Assembly: GCA_001792895.1 (NCBI GenBank)
Contig: MARA01000019.1
Span: 186,001 to 250,000 of the forward strand
Length of the DNA stretch: 64,000 nt
Direction of reading: 5' to 3'
Origin: Lentinus brumalis
Taxonomy: Eukaryota; Basidiomycota; Agaricomycetes; Polyporales; Polyporaceae
The notes under the pieces were generated by a model. The model was not told the DNA's origin and did not search any database. It worked only from the letters and a program-made list of their open reading frames with translations. Shown piece by piece: positions 10,601 to 23,500 of the stretch (position 1 is its first letter; every line of letters starts with the position of its first letter). Both the position numbers and the translations under genes were made by a program.

Positions 10601-13600
10601 GCCCGCATGTGGGCTCCGCCGCGAGCCCCAGACGCAAGAAGCAGCGCGCTGCGCGGTTGCTCCAGCCTACCGCTGACACCTCCAGAAGCAGGATCCGACT
10701 CGCAGACGGCAACGAGGTTCGTGACGGGGTTGTCGGTGAGTGTCTTCCCTTGAGACTTGCACCTTGCACCGTGAATGTTTGGCATTTGGCCTTCTGACTG
10801 TCTTCATCAGATGTCTGCAGTCTAGGTATACCCTCAACAAGGGTTACCTCGCGCTCACTGGCAGGCCCGCAAGGTGAGATGCGAGGAGTCTAGCCTGACG
10901 CGGTCCGATTAAGCCTTCATGAGAACTTGAAACTAACGCACGGTCTGGGCTTCCATGCAGGTGTCACAAGAGGATGTCGCCGCAAGCTCTCACCAGCACG
11001 AGCTGTTTCTCTTCGGCTGCACATGTATAGAAGCCATATGGTGAGAGGATGCATTGATCTCTGCCCTTTGGAATACTGACCGACTTATCCGCACGTTGTG
11101 CAGGTTCGACCTGGAATACTATTACAAGCTGAAGACTTCCCGACATGAGCCAAAGCAAGACGCAGGCCGGCTCAAGTCGGTGCGAATACTTGCGCTAGGC
11201 TGGTGCCGCGTTGCTTCCGGAGATGTGACAGACCGCTTGTGATATGCAGCTTGCGCGATGGAAGGTTCCGAACACGCAGACGAGCTGCTCAGATACCGTA
11301 TACACTGCTCAAACGGCTCGGTACCTGGACTGACACTTCAGCATGTGTGATCAGGATGCCTCGCTTCGAGTGAGCGAAGCTCGTCAAGGTTTGTGCCTAC
11401 TCGCTAGCGACTCTACTTCCAAGGATGTCTGACTCTCTGCAATACCAGGCTCACTGTGCATTGCTTACGCAGCCCTCAAAGTTGCCTGTCCCACCAGTGG
11501 AGGCTCAGCCCACAGCGTGAGTTCTTAGGCCTCTCATGTGTACTCATTGTAAGCTGTGGAGCAATATCCAACCTGAGTTGCTCCACCGGACGTCCGACTG
11601 ACAAATGTCAATCAGGAGAGGGTGAGAACATATGTACATTGGGTGTAGACGGGAGATCTGGTGCTCAGATGCGCTGGGAAGCTCTCGCGTTCCAGGCCTT
11701 TTTCTGTTCTACGACAGCACTTAACCTACATGGTCGGCCAGCACGTCACCTTCCATGATCCCAGCAACATGCTGATCTCCGTCATTTGGTACCTCCTCAA
11801 GCTCCTCGAATTAGGGTACGTACCTGTAGAGCACTTCCGCAAGGTGACACTCTACAACGATGTACCGAGCCGCTTGTTTGCACCTCCCATCGCTCGGAAC
11901 TGCCACACCAACCTAAACCAACACCCCGGCAAGTTCCCGCCGCGTTTTGTCCGGAACAGGCCGAAGGGTGGAGTGAGGAGCAGAAGGAGAGCAGGACTGC
12001 CTCTTAGATTAATGGTGAGTACTGGGGGGCCCGCTGCATCATTGAGAAAGCGATACTAGGAGCTTGAAACGGACCCTGTTGCCAAGTTCTAGTCGTACTG
12101 GAATCTTACTGCACGGGTCGCCTAACCACAAGCGGCCCGATGTAGTGCATCGGATGCCACCGCCGTGATCTCCGAGCTGCTCTGCAGGCAGTCGTCTTGA
12201 TTAGGGCTCAATGTGACCCATTTGGAAGGCAATTATCACGTCTCATTGTGATCTCGGCGAACACGGTCTTGCATGCCAGTGGGGTGCCGTTCCTGCCGCC
12301 CGTCTTGTTCGCTTTTTTGAATGGAGAATTACTCAGTATTCGCAAGGACATCTTCCCCAGGCCCTCTTCCTCATCCCCACCTTCTCTCTGTCTCTCCCGC
12401 TTCCCTACGGTACCAGAACTTCGCGTCCGCATACCCCAAGTCATACTATCTACGGTCCTCACCCTCGGGCAGTTCGCACATTGGCACACGAGCGATCATG
12501 TAGAACGACAATTGTCTTGTTTTCGGGATGAGTACGTACTACATAGCACCGCACCCTCAACCGTCCACATCGCACTGACTAACTCCCAGATCCGTGCAGG
12601 TGTTTGTGACCACTGCTGCGAAGACAAGTCCTTCAGCCGGCCACCGGCGGGTAGTCTTTGAACACACGAGCCACCGTAAGTGTTCAAGTTGCCGTTCCTC
12701 AACATCATCGTCGCTCAGCGTGCAGCGTCCCTAGCTGCGCCTACCCCGGTCATGCTCTCTTCGTCCGCATAGCCAGGCATACCAGACCCTTGATATGCCT
12801 AGGCTCTACGTGAAATGCCAAGCAGCAACGCTCATTGTACGAGTACCCTCTGCGCCGTCAGTCTCAGGTTGAAGTGGCTGTCCCAGGAGCGACGCAGCAG
12901 GTATGTTTCTTCCGTTACGTGATTTAAGGGTGCAGTGCTGAGTGGTCGTCTGTTCTGGTTCGGCCTTCGAGCTGCCTCAGGTGCTCGCTGTGTCAAATGT
13001 CTCCCTGGGACTCGAGGCCGCATCACCGTCGCGCCGACCTGGAAACTCAACCTCCAGGTGCTCTGGTCAGTACGTACCTCTTCTCTCAAAGTTCCATGCG
13101 GCCCGCTGACCGTGCTGGACGTCCGTCTCGTCGGCACAGATGCTCCTCAATAGCATGGCAAGGCGGAGTGATGTTGCGAAGGCCCTGCTGCACCGCGGTC
13201 GTCGTGCCGGTCACTGATATGACCGGTGCCTGGTATGGCTAGGGTGCGTACCTTACTCTCCAAATATCATGCGACATCACTTGACAGTCTGCTTGGACTT
13301 CACCAGATGCAGAAGGCACGGTCGGCGCACGGAGGGCATGCCCTGGTCCTCCATGCCGTCTGGTATGGCTCTGTGTCACCTGTTGTTTCGTGTTAGCCAT
13401 GGAGCTACGCATGCGGGAAGAGCGGGTACGTACCGTCGGTACATCCGAGCAGTGAGAGCACCGGATGACAATTCGCCAGGTTCTTTGCGTTCCTGTCGGA
13501 GGGCGAGAACCTTGCCCGAATCCCTTTAGATTTGTCTTGCCCGAGCTGCCTCGCGACTCGTATTGTGCGCGGGTGGTGCCACTAGCATAGTATGCAACGG

Positions 13601-14396
13601 ATCCACCGGCATCGCCTGCTGCCGCATGAAATCTGAGACTGGTACGTACTTTGTGACATCAGTGTGCGCACGCTGATACTAGCAAGTACTAAGTACTACT
13701 TGCCTGGCTTGCTTCACATCAGAACTGTCCAGCATGGAGTCGCACGTGTCCCTTGAATAGGTACGTACCTATCTGGCGTGCTTGCGTCTTCAGTACATTC
13801 CACTTGCTACAGCAACTTGCAGTGCGCCCGGACGATCGCCGTCCTGCCCGTCTGGCTGGGCTTTTGCGTCGTCTCGGACCCAGTCGCAGGTGAGCATGCG
13901 AGTCGGCGAGTATCCAAGAGGCTGGACAGCGCGACGCAGCCATAGGCCGACCCACCTGATATGCGTAAATCAGACGTAGCGCGCAGCGCGGGAGGTGGTG
14001 GATGGGAGGAAGTCGCGCACTCCGACGGAACGGGCAAAGTCACGGAATAGGCGCCCATGCGTATCTGAACGCGAAGAGTGCCGGAACGTGTTTGCTTGGT
14101 CTGTAGCAGTTGTACACGGTCGTCGTCCATAGAACATATATATCTGCATTCCCGAGACTCCACTCGCGGCGCAGACATCGGCATCCTGGAAGACAGCCAT
14201 TGCTCTCTCTGTGTCCCTGGCACCTCGAGACATCTACATGCACGCTGTATGGCGAGAGAACAAAATATATTTGTGTCTGCATACACGTCTCCAACATACG
14301 GGCGACGCATATGCCATGTCGCCACCACCCTCCCATCCCTATACCCCCCAGAGCACCTCACCGTCCCTATACCCCCCTCGAAACACCTCACCGTCC
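7699..14396. other. Gene-poor spacer between the two ERV41-like copies
   Basis: No recognisable protein family was found on either strand. Open frames of 100-190 codons exist (for example plus strand 9813-10385, 11661-12059 and 12197-12661), but none shows a known motif. In 9.9-13.9 kb the plus strand carries many strong donor-like sites followed at about 40-70 bp by acceptor-like sites, which may mark a spliced transcript with little coding content. About 7700-8140 is C/T-rich and resembles basidiomycete promoter DNA. Confidence 0.5.
13073..13795 (+). other. Ladder of intron-like GTACGTAC sites
   Basis: Five sites (near 13073, 13253, 13430, 13643 and 13760) read GTACGTAC or GTGCGTAC, matching the donor used by several genes in this window. 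Each is followed within about 40-70 bp by a plausible acceptor, such as GGCACAG, CTTGACAG, CACATCAG and GTCTTCAG. The intervening 100-160-bp blocks have no shared long frame. This could be a spliced non-coding RNA or a decayed multi-exon gene; chance is not excluded. Confidence 0.35.
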
Positions 14397-16728
14397 CTAC
14401 AGGCCCCCAAAACACCCTGAGGTTGAGCTTGCATCTGGTGCATCGCGTTCACACTCCGCTGATACCCTCCCCAGCCGCCTGCCCGCGCCCGACCATCCCG
14501 GACGCGCACTACGCGGGCTGCCGGGGAAGGGGAACGACGGCGTGTACGGACTCGCGCTTGGCAGCGGGCTGCCGAAGGTCCCAGACACGGGCGTGCCGGC
14601 ATAGCTGCCGTACGGGCTGCCGCCTTCAACGACCCAGCTGTTGCCCTGGCGAACAACGCGGTCTTGTTTCCCGCCTGGACGGAGGCGCAGGTCGCCAGAG
14701 CCGAAGCGCGACCTGAGGTTCGCACTAATGCTGGTAGACTCGGCGGCGACGATGCCGTTCGTCTTGTCTGCCCCGGTGACCGCCTCGACGGCGTGCGAGC
14801 CGATCTTGACCGCGTAGCCCATGCAGACGAAGACGCCACCGATGACGCCGACACATCTGAGAGAGGTCAGCCGCAGAGTGAGCAGTACATGACGGGACAC
14901 GCACCGGATGAGGAATTGTGTGAAGGAGGTCGTTCGCTGGTGGACGGTGATCTTGAGGGGATCAAGGTCGAACTTGAAGAAGATGCCAGGCGTGCCGCGG
15001 TGGTGGTCGAGCACGCGTGTATAGTGCGTCACGCTGTATTGGTTGGTCTGAAGCGGTTTCGAGCGCGGTGCGATATAGGTCGTGGGTACGACATGGAGGA
15101 AGTACTGGTACGCGACAAAGGCTGTGATCGAAGTCAGAGCCAGCCAGGTACCCCACGCAAGTGCACTCACGATCATTTGTCAGCTCGAACGAGTTGTCGA
15201 GCGGCTGGGCAATGTCGGGGAAGTACGGTCCGAAGGAGAACTCGGTGATAACGTGCGAGAGGTTCATCACTAGAGTAACACAGTGTCAGTATCGCGCTGG
15301 CTCCGGGGCTGGAAGCTCTGACACTTATGGTCAACGTGCTCATGGCTGGCATAGCCATGACCAAGCGTCGTCACATGCAAATTCGCTAGCGTGCCTATCG
15401 GTGAGAAGTCGAACGAAAGTATAGCCTCAGTGCGTACCAGTGACCTTCTTCGCGGTGATAGTACCAAACACCCTACACGCGCTCCCAGATGGCTCGTGGT
15501 TGTAGGTAGGCTTGAACTGGTTGCCCGGCTTTCGGAGGAGTATGTCGAAGAAGCCGCGAGAGCTCCTCGACTGCGAGACGGCTTGGCGCACCGAGAGCGC
15601 CTCAGCATGCTCTTTCAGCGAAGTCGCCTGGCCGATGTCGAACTTCGTGCCATCTCTGCGGAAACCGTCGCTGAGATACAGACGGTCGCCCACGGCGTCC
15701 CGGAGATCAATACTGATATCTGTTCGAGGTGGATACGTCAGCGTCGTGAGAAGGATAGCGAATAGACCGGGAGTATCATGAGAGGGGTTGTATGAAAGCC
15801 CGCTGCGGACCTTTGCAAGTGTACCACGAGGGGGCTCTCCCAGTAGTCCTGCATCAAATTGAATACGCAGGACACTCGTCGCAAGACCGAAAATGCGCGT
15901 GCCTGTGCAATGAACATCCCGCGCAGCTGAATCAGCTGGTAAAAAACGAAGGTCTTCCGCACAACACACCCGGTGGGTGAGGATCGCCCTCCGATGCGAT
16001 TGAGACAAGCTGTGCGCATCTCGCAACGGAACTGGTACAACAGCAAGGTTCGGCAGCCAGCTAACTCTGGCGGACCGATGATGTGCAGACGCGCCGTCGC
16101 TGAAGAAATGGGCGGACGCAGCATGTACTCCCGCTTGCACTTCTGCGACGCAAAGAGCCTCACTGTGTCCGATGATCGTCTCTGTCAGAGTTATGGATAT
16201 GTGAAGCGCTCATGAAGTATCAAGACCGCGTGTGGTGCCCGAAAGCATACGATGCTCTAAGTCACCGGGGTACCGTAGCACCTCAGCGGGCAAAACACTT
16301 CCCATCCCGTGCGCTCCGATACTCCGCATCACCGCTGAGGTCTGTATTGCGAAGATGTACGGAGAGCTGTGGAGAAGATGGGAAGGATACCAGTGGAACC
16401 TAAGAGCAAAGACTGAGCAAGACTCACATTGGCACGGCATGTTCACCACCATATCCACATTGATATCCATTGTGTTCGCCTTGTCGATGTCCACGCCGAA
16501 CTCGTAGTCCGTCCATCCCCAGACGAACTCCCCCAGGTCATTGAGAACGAGCAGCAACGCCGCAAGGGCCACGAAGAGCGTCAGGAAGCCGCGAGACTCG
16601 GAGCGGGCTTTGTAGGTCGCGGGCAGCTTCGGGAAGGCATCGAACTGCGCGAGCGGGGCGGGGACGAGGTCATCGAGCTTGTCGAGCAGCGAGCCGTCCT
16701 CCGTCGTTGTCTTGGTCATCGTCGCCAT
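14397..16728 (-). CDS. ERV41-like paralogue with truncated, altered C-terminal tail
   Basis: The six-exon structure is preserved: 16428-16728, 15438-15719, 15323-15385, 15171-15269, 14905-15121 and 14397-14856, predicting 473 residues. The membrane segments and all ERV41 blocks are present, and I found no amino-acid difference from the first copy until the duplication ends after FPFPGSP. About 40 residues encoded by flanking unique DNA follow (starting RSARPGWSGAGRR) before a stop. The acceptor of intron 3 changed from CAG to TAG by a one-base insertion but stays usable. The copy keeps about 240 bp of upstream sequence. All exon differences I saw are synonymous, which suggests a retained function rather than a pseudogene. 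It may make an alternative subunit for the ERV41/ERV46 cargo receptor or act as a dosage copy. Confidence 0.8.
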
Positions 16729-16971
16729 TACTGTCGTCCCGGCAGGACAGAGAGACGGCGTAGAAGAGGTATTAGAGAAGCAAGGGCCCTAGGCAGCTGC
16801 CAGCGCGACCGGAGGAGGAGGAGGAGGAGGTATAAAGCTGAAGTCTGGAAGTTGGAGGCGCCCGGGCGACGTGTCCGCTGTGCGACCCGTGATCAACGCG
16901 TTTCTCCTCCGCAAGTCTTCGTTTCGTTCCTCGACCTGCAACCGCGAGGTTGCCCCGAGGATCTTGTGCTC
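14514..16971. repeat. Segmental duplication, copy B
   Basis: This is the direct repeat of 5249-7698 (2458 bp). The left junction joins the coding tail to unrelated DNA at 14513/14514. The right junction at 16971/16972 separates the shared promoter-proximal sequence from unique DNA. Confidence 0.95.
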
Positions 16972-19900
16972 ATGACTGCCGCTTGCTCCGAATCCATGCG
17001 CTCTGTTGACTGGTTTAAAAGCACCTGCTCGCCCGCTGTACGGCGAGTCCGGGTCAGGCTACACTGCGTAATCGTTACCGGTGGCCATCAAGATTCAACG
17101 ACCTTTCGACATACAAGCATCTGTCCGCGAACAGTCGCTGTTAGTCGTGTCATCTTACGAGTGCGGCTGAAACATCCCTACGACGACGACGCTACTCTTT
17201 CGTCGAGATGCCCGTCTCGTTGAACTTGCTGCACTTCGGGACAGCGTCGGGCATGTCGGTCTCAGGCTCGACATAAAACAGTGTTTGGCGATTGTACGCG
17301 ACGCGGTGACCGTGCGGTTGCTTGCCTTTAGGAGGTGCGTACATCGTCCCTGGGCATAATGGTACTCATCTGGTTTACTTCAGAGGGTTACTGGCCTTGA
17401 CGCCGAGGTTCGAGGGGCCCAGACTCCCAGCGGTCCCGCATGTGCTTATCGTTCTCCGAAACGGCCTCAGCCTATCGCTCACGCGCATGTCAGGCCGTGA
17501 TGTGTGTATACAGAGCTTGGGGAGTCCCGGAGAGACACTGGTACTGACTACTTATGTAGTACTCAGTGGTCACCGTCCTTAGCGCTTCCTCATCTCTCAA
17601 TGACGTCGGTGACCTTCAGACTCTACGATTGCCATGCACCGTCGTGAACGCATGTTCACCGGCACTGGGTAAGTGTTATGTTTTGAGTTGCCATGTAGTC
17701 GCGGTAGAACCGTAGTTGATTTTGGTCCGTAGGACGCGTCGCTGCCAATAGCTGACGCGCTCGACCCCTACGACCCCCTCACGACTACCTCTCCCCTAGA
17801 ATCAACGATGTCTCACTGCCCTCGATCACCCCCACCTTCACCACTCAAACTCATTGCGAAGAGAAGGCCCAGATGCGGATGGCTTGGCGCAGGCACTCTG
17901 TCGTCATCTAGAATACGAGCGGCCGCCTTCAAGCATCAAGGATGCGAAGTTGGAGGAAGATTTGAAGACGCTCCCTCCCACTCCTTATGCCATCTAACTC
18001 GTCTGTGTAAGGAAACACCCTCATTTATAGATCTACGTACTGTCAAGGCTCACAAACCATCAGCGTGGAAGGTTCGCCATGCCGTGCCCACCCGTTGTGG
18101 TCGGCGTTCATTCTCTCGTAGCGTCCACCAAGAGCAGACGGCAGGGACGGACTCCCCTCCGACATACGTCGCAAGATAGGAGCAGTGGCCCCGCCGTTCG
18201 CCGCCTACCGACTGCTCTTCCTGCCTTGCCGAGTACGAGCAGCTGGTACAGTTGGCGCCAATTCCCACTTGATATCGAGGTTGCGAACTTGCGCAGACCG
18301 CATCTTGCCGTAGTCGTTCCCCATTTCGCGATCGAGGGCGAGACCACCATCCGCGATGCACTTCGCAGCCTTCGCAGTCTGATCTTGCGTCGCCCCGACG
18401 GCGGAGTAGCGGGGCCAGATGACAAAGGCTACAACATCGACACCCTGCTCAAAGCCGAAGAGCGCCTGTTCGCCCTCGACCATATGAATCAAGGCCTCCC
18501 CTGGTTCCGCGTATGGACGACCCGCTATCGTTGGCACAACTTTGTTCATCACTCAATCTATTTTCTGATCCCGACGCATTGAAGGACCTCCCATTTGGCA
18601 GCCCGGTAGACCTGGCAATTGATCTGAAGAGAATCAGCCTGTGAGCACGCCTGCGTGTCCATCTATCGCTTGACTGACTTTGAACGGTAGCATCATCCTG
18701 AGTGCCGTACGGCGTTTCCTAGTCGAGAACCGCACGACCGCACGACCTCCGAGCATGCCAAGTTAGGCCGCGTCCCCGACGAGCTCTCGTTCATTTTGTC
18801 CTTGCCCCGCTCGCGCTGGACTGCCGAGGCCCGCTCGTTCTCCGACTCGGTGTGCTTCTTTCATCGGACAGCTCCAAGCTCCATTGCTGACCCACTCTCC
18901 TATGTACGCGATGATACACCACTACTCAGTCTGGTACGGGTTGTACAACTGGAGCTCCGCTCGAACACAAGAACCGGTACATACTGTCGTATATAAATCA
19001 GGAATGCGAATCACATCAATGGCTCGACGCTCCTCCTCAGATAACCTTACCATCTACGACAACGCGCCCTTGATCAAGCCTACAGTGTCCTCCGTCTATT
19101 CTCGGGCGAGGTCTTGGGATTTTGCAGTACTAGTACAGGTCCACGTTACCTGCAACTCTCCTTTCCCACCGATTGCTCAAGGCCGCCACGCTGGTCTAGG
19201 CAATCTTGACGCCCGCCGATGGTGATTCTAACGCTACATTTCTCAGCCGTTGGGCTCCTCCTCTCTCGTTATTATATCTCACTTTGTCGCATCTCTCGGC
19301 CCATGATGTCGTCTACAAGCATCTGATGGCCTGCAAGACTTCACGGAGGAGGTGGCACGTACTTTGTGCCCCGTGCTCACTTCCATCTTCTTCTGGTGTC
19401 CTGGGTATGAAGAGCGTCCCTTGTGGGTGAAGTTCAACGTGTCGCGTTCTGCTTCGGTCGTCGCCGCGTCGGCAATCCTGTCGTCGTCCGTGACAGCGTC
19501 GTGATCCACGCCGATCTATCAGGACTCCAGACGTACTAGTAAAGGTCTCCTTGCGAGCCTGGCGTGCTTTCTGAGGTGTATACTCTCAAATACAGGCAAT
19601 TGTTGACTACTAGCAGCTATGGTGAATTTCGCATCGCTCGCATCGCCTGAAGGTTGATTCGACGATCAGAAATCTTCCCCGGCTGCATGTACTATTCACA
19701 ATAGGATCGTCATGCGAGAATTTGATTCTGAGGGGAACACGGTCTGATCATTGTATATATTCAAGGACAGACCACGGTGATCCTCCTCCTCGTCCTCGTC
19801 CTCGTCCTCAGGCCTCAGGCCTTGGCAGAAGTCACACTAACTATCTACTCGCACAGTGTGCCCCGGGCCGTTAGCCCGTGAGTATACAGATATCAGCGGG

Positions 19901-20576
19901 GATCCAGCACCGCTCATCACACAGGTTGAGGGTTAGTAAGTTCAGCTGGTGACGAGAACCCTGTTTGTGATGGTCGGAGAATGGTGGTTAGAGGCTGTGG
20001 CGTGGTGGGCGCCTGAGAACAGGCGATTCGCGAGCGGTCGGGCGCTCATACTAAGGTTGGACTTCCAAGCTCTTCCAAGCCCTCAAACGAGGCCGCCTAG
20101 CCGACGCGGCACACAAACTTCTACGGGTCATCTACGCCAATACTTAGTGCCTACAACGTGTGCGGGCGCGGCTGTGCACTGTAAGCCATCGGTTTTGTTG
20201 ACCAAAAGAAGGAGGCTCTTTGGTCTGACCAAACGATCTCATAGCATGGTTTCGTGCCAGTCACCGTGATTGTCCCCACCTTGCACCTTCACACGCGTTT
20301 GTCGCACCGTTTTTACACCGTTTGTGGGCAGCTGAGGGCTCGCTGCATGACAGGCTGATCGTAATTCGTGTCCTGGACCACCGCAGCATCGCCCGCTGAT
20401 TCTCTTGCCCTTCTGGGCCACTCGATCAACCCACAAGGTCAGTTTTTCCCTCGCTTGGACGCTCAGGTGAGTAATGCAGTTCTTTTGTGTCGTGTGGGGA
20501 CTTCCGCTGAATATGGGGCGCTTATATCCAGACCCATTGTCCTCAACCACCACCTGAACCTCACATCGACTATAAA
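16972..20576. other. Intergenic, no recognised gene
   Basis: No family was recognised. A possible two-exon plus-strand segment lies at 17168-17582 (an intron of about 50 bp from 17335, with open phase-matched frames such as LRDSVGHVGLRLDIKQ). Another open stretch is 18079-18582, with a competing minus frame at 18205-18552. About 18600-20576 looks non-coding and would include the promoter of the FunK1 gene. Confidence 0.4.
19783..19813. repeat. CTC/GTC-type microsatellite
   Basis: A run of TCCTCC followed by repeated TCGTCC units. The same GTCCTC motif occurs in the F-box intron near 27277-27295. Confidence 0.7.
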
Positions 20577-23500
20577 ATGTCCATCTCAACAGCTTGCATC
20601 GGCACCTCCACCTGCCGCTCTGTGAGCAGCGCAGGTATGGATATACACGCTACTCCCCGCTCTGCCAGGTCAGCGAGCACTGCTAACACACCTGCAGAAG
20701 TCGCTCAGACTAGTCCTGTCGTCTACGATGGTTGGAAAGCCGAGCTCAGTGGTCGAATCCACATTTACCCTGGGCGAACAACCGACTTAATCGACACCTT
20801 TGTTCCGTCTTCTCGTTCCTACAACCTCACGGATGATGTCACTGGCGCATTCTCCCAGTATCGGTCGCTGAAGGGCAAGGAGGTGAAGAGTTACCCCGGT
20901 TTGGTACGTACTATACGATCGCACTCAGCTTCCCGCTCACATTCGACGGACAGATTACTGGATTGAACAAACTCGTTGCGTCCTTCGACGCTGCGCACAA
21001 GCCAACCTTCCACAACACGCGCAAGCTGATGATGCCCTTCCCATTCGCTGCCTTCGCCGAAAGCCACCATGCCTCGTCTCCCGATATCTCTGTCGGCTTC
21101 CCTGGAGCCAATACTTCTGATGAGAGTCTGAAGCTCATGGAGTGGCAGGGTATCTGCATAGCAATGGAGGTCAAGTCGAAGCCGGAGCAGGATCCCTTCG
21201 TGCTTGGGAGGAAGGGCCAGGAGAACAATCGCACAGCCATTCAACTCTCCCGCAACGCTCGTAACCTTCTCCTCGCCCACGGATTCCTTGCCGCGTTCGT
21301 TATCGGCATCTACGGCGACAACGTCCGCATCGCGCGCTATGACCACACGTCTGCCGTCGTCTCGAAGGCCTTCAGTCTACGGAAGCACCCGCGTGTTCTT
21401 CAGAAGTTCTTCTGGCATTTTGCACACCCAATGATCGGACCAACCGTCGTCGGCTGCGATCCCACCATTCGGAAGCTCCACAATGACGAGCAGAAGTGGA
21501 TCAGGGATCAATTGCGGAAAGCTGGGGAGGATGTCAGGGCTCTCACCTCGGAGATCGACAAGGGCCGCCGCGTCGTCGTGCTCAACGACGCCGACGGGAC
21601 GTACAAGACTTACCTGTTGTACCACCTCGTAGACGTGAACGCTCGTCTCTTCTCTCGTGCTACGACTGTCTGGCGCGCGATGGAGGACACCCGCGATCTC
21701 AATGCCTATGACTCGCAAACCACTTCTGACGACTCGCAGCCCAGTTCTGACGACTCAGAGGTCAGCTCGGACGAGTCAAATGCCAGCTCCGACGACTTTC
21801 CGACCACTCAATCGTCGACCACCAGCACTCCGGCGAAGACGGTCATCTTCAAGGAGGCGTGGCGTCAACTCGTCCGCACACCCGAGACGGAATTCTACAA
21901 GCGCATGGCGCAGACGTTCGGAGAAGACGAGACCAAGTGGGATGGACTGGCAAGATTTGTATGCGGCGGGGACCAAGGACAGGAGGAAGTTCGGCAGTGG
22001 GAGCGATCCTCTCCTAATGCGTCCACCATGTCGCAAGCTGAACGAGACCTGCGACTGCACACCTTAACGAGGACAGCCCCTCCCCCTCAGGCTCCAAATG
22101 CCTCTGCCTCGAATCATGTCCCTCCAGGTCCGGCACCCCAGGATGCGCCTTTCGAGCTCCCTTACCCTCAGCATCAGACGTTCTCTTGGACCCTCTTGAA
22201 GGGAGAGGCAGAGACTGCCCGTGAACGTAGCCAAATCAGGATCGTCGTCGAGGACGTAGGACGTCCATTGACCACCTTCAAGAGTACCTTAGAGTTGGTC
22301 TGTGCCATCATGGCGGCGATCAAAGGTACGCTCACGTCTTGTTATGGCTTTCATTTCGTCTGACATGATTGAATAGGACACAAGACGGCCTGGGAGATTG
22401 CGGGTATCTTGCACCGGGATGTCAGTCTCGGAAACATCTTGATCTCTTCTGATCCGGACCGTAAAGGGTTCCTTCATGACTTCGACTACAGTTCAATGGG
22501 GCCTCTGCCGCCGGGACATGCGTCGGCCAACTCTACGCCTGAGGAGAGGGCTCCCAGCGATGATTCACGGAAAGAGCGAACAGTATGAATCTCCCTTGAA
22601 TGACATCACGTCGTTATACTGACACACATCACAGGGGACGTACTACTATATGGCTATCAACATCCTCCGTGCTTTGAAGGTCATCCACACCATCAAGCAT
22701 GACCTGGAATCGTTCTACTGGGTCTTGTTATGGGTGGTATTGCGCCACACGAACCACTCCCTAGGCCAGGAGCACTGCGCCAAACTCTTCATATTTGGCG
22801 ACGAGCAGGCCGGGGCTGCAGCCAAGATGAAGTGGGTCAACCCTTTTGATTATGAGACCGGCGAGCGCGAGACCGAGTTTCAAGTCGAGAACAATGCACC
22901 CCTTACGGCGCTGATCGAGGATTTCCGAGTCCTCCTTGACCAAGCACGTTTTCTCGGGGCTGGGATGCCGCCTCCCATCCCACTCACCTACGACTCTGTC
23001 CTCGAAATCTTCCACAAGGCCGTCGCGCGCACCGATTGGCCAGCCAACGACTTCGTCAAGTGCAAGCTGCTTAAGAAGACTATCGAGACCGCGATCGTGG
23101 GTGCCCCCGGCGACGAGACCATGTTCGGGGGAGAAGACTCGGACGAGGGTGTAGATGTGGACATAGTAGAAGAGGATGAGGGCATCGAGGACCCCGACGA
23201 CGACATGGATGATATCGGCGTGCCACCCCACGACGCTGATCCTTCCCATGAAGTGCTCGACGACGACGCACCTCATCTCGACGACACACAAGCCCTCGAC
23301 AATGGACTTGCCGTCAACAACGATCCTGTCATTGACGATGCCGGCGCCGTTGCGGATGACGCGAACCCGCAGCAGGAGGGACCGACGACGCGCGCGCGAA
23401 CCAAGCGCAACGCGGGTGCTCCAGCACCTGCCCCTGGCCCAGCGCCGTCGGGCAGCAGTGGGTCGTCCAAGCGGCGAAAGACCAATCCGCCTCCTGTTCC

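Noticed and set aside
7699..14513. A transposon as the cause of the ERV41-like duplication
   Set aside because: I found no terminal repeats, target-site duplication, transposase or reverse-transcriptase motifs at either junction.
16429..17223. A 264-codon plus-strand frame across the end of duplication copy B
   Set aside because: It lies antisense to exon 1 and the upstream region of the ERV41-like copy; the matching frame over copy A has a different end. It is an antisense shadow.
17168..17582. Possible two-exon gene with a GTGCGTAC intron
   Set aside because: Frames are phase-matched and open, but the flanks give no start, no further exon and no family. Chance cannot be excluded, so it is not called.
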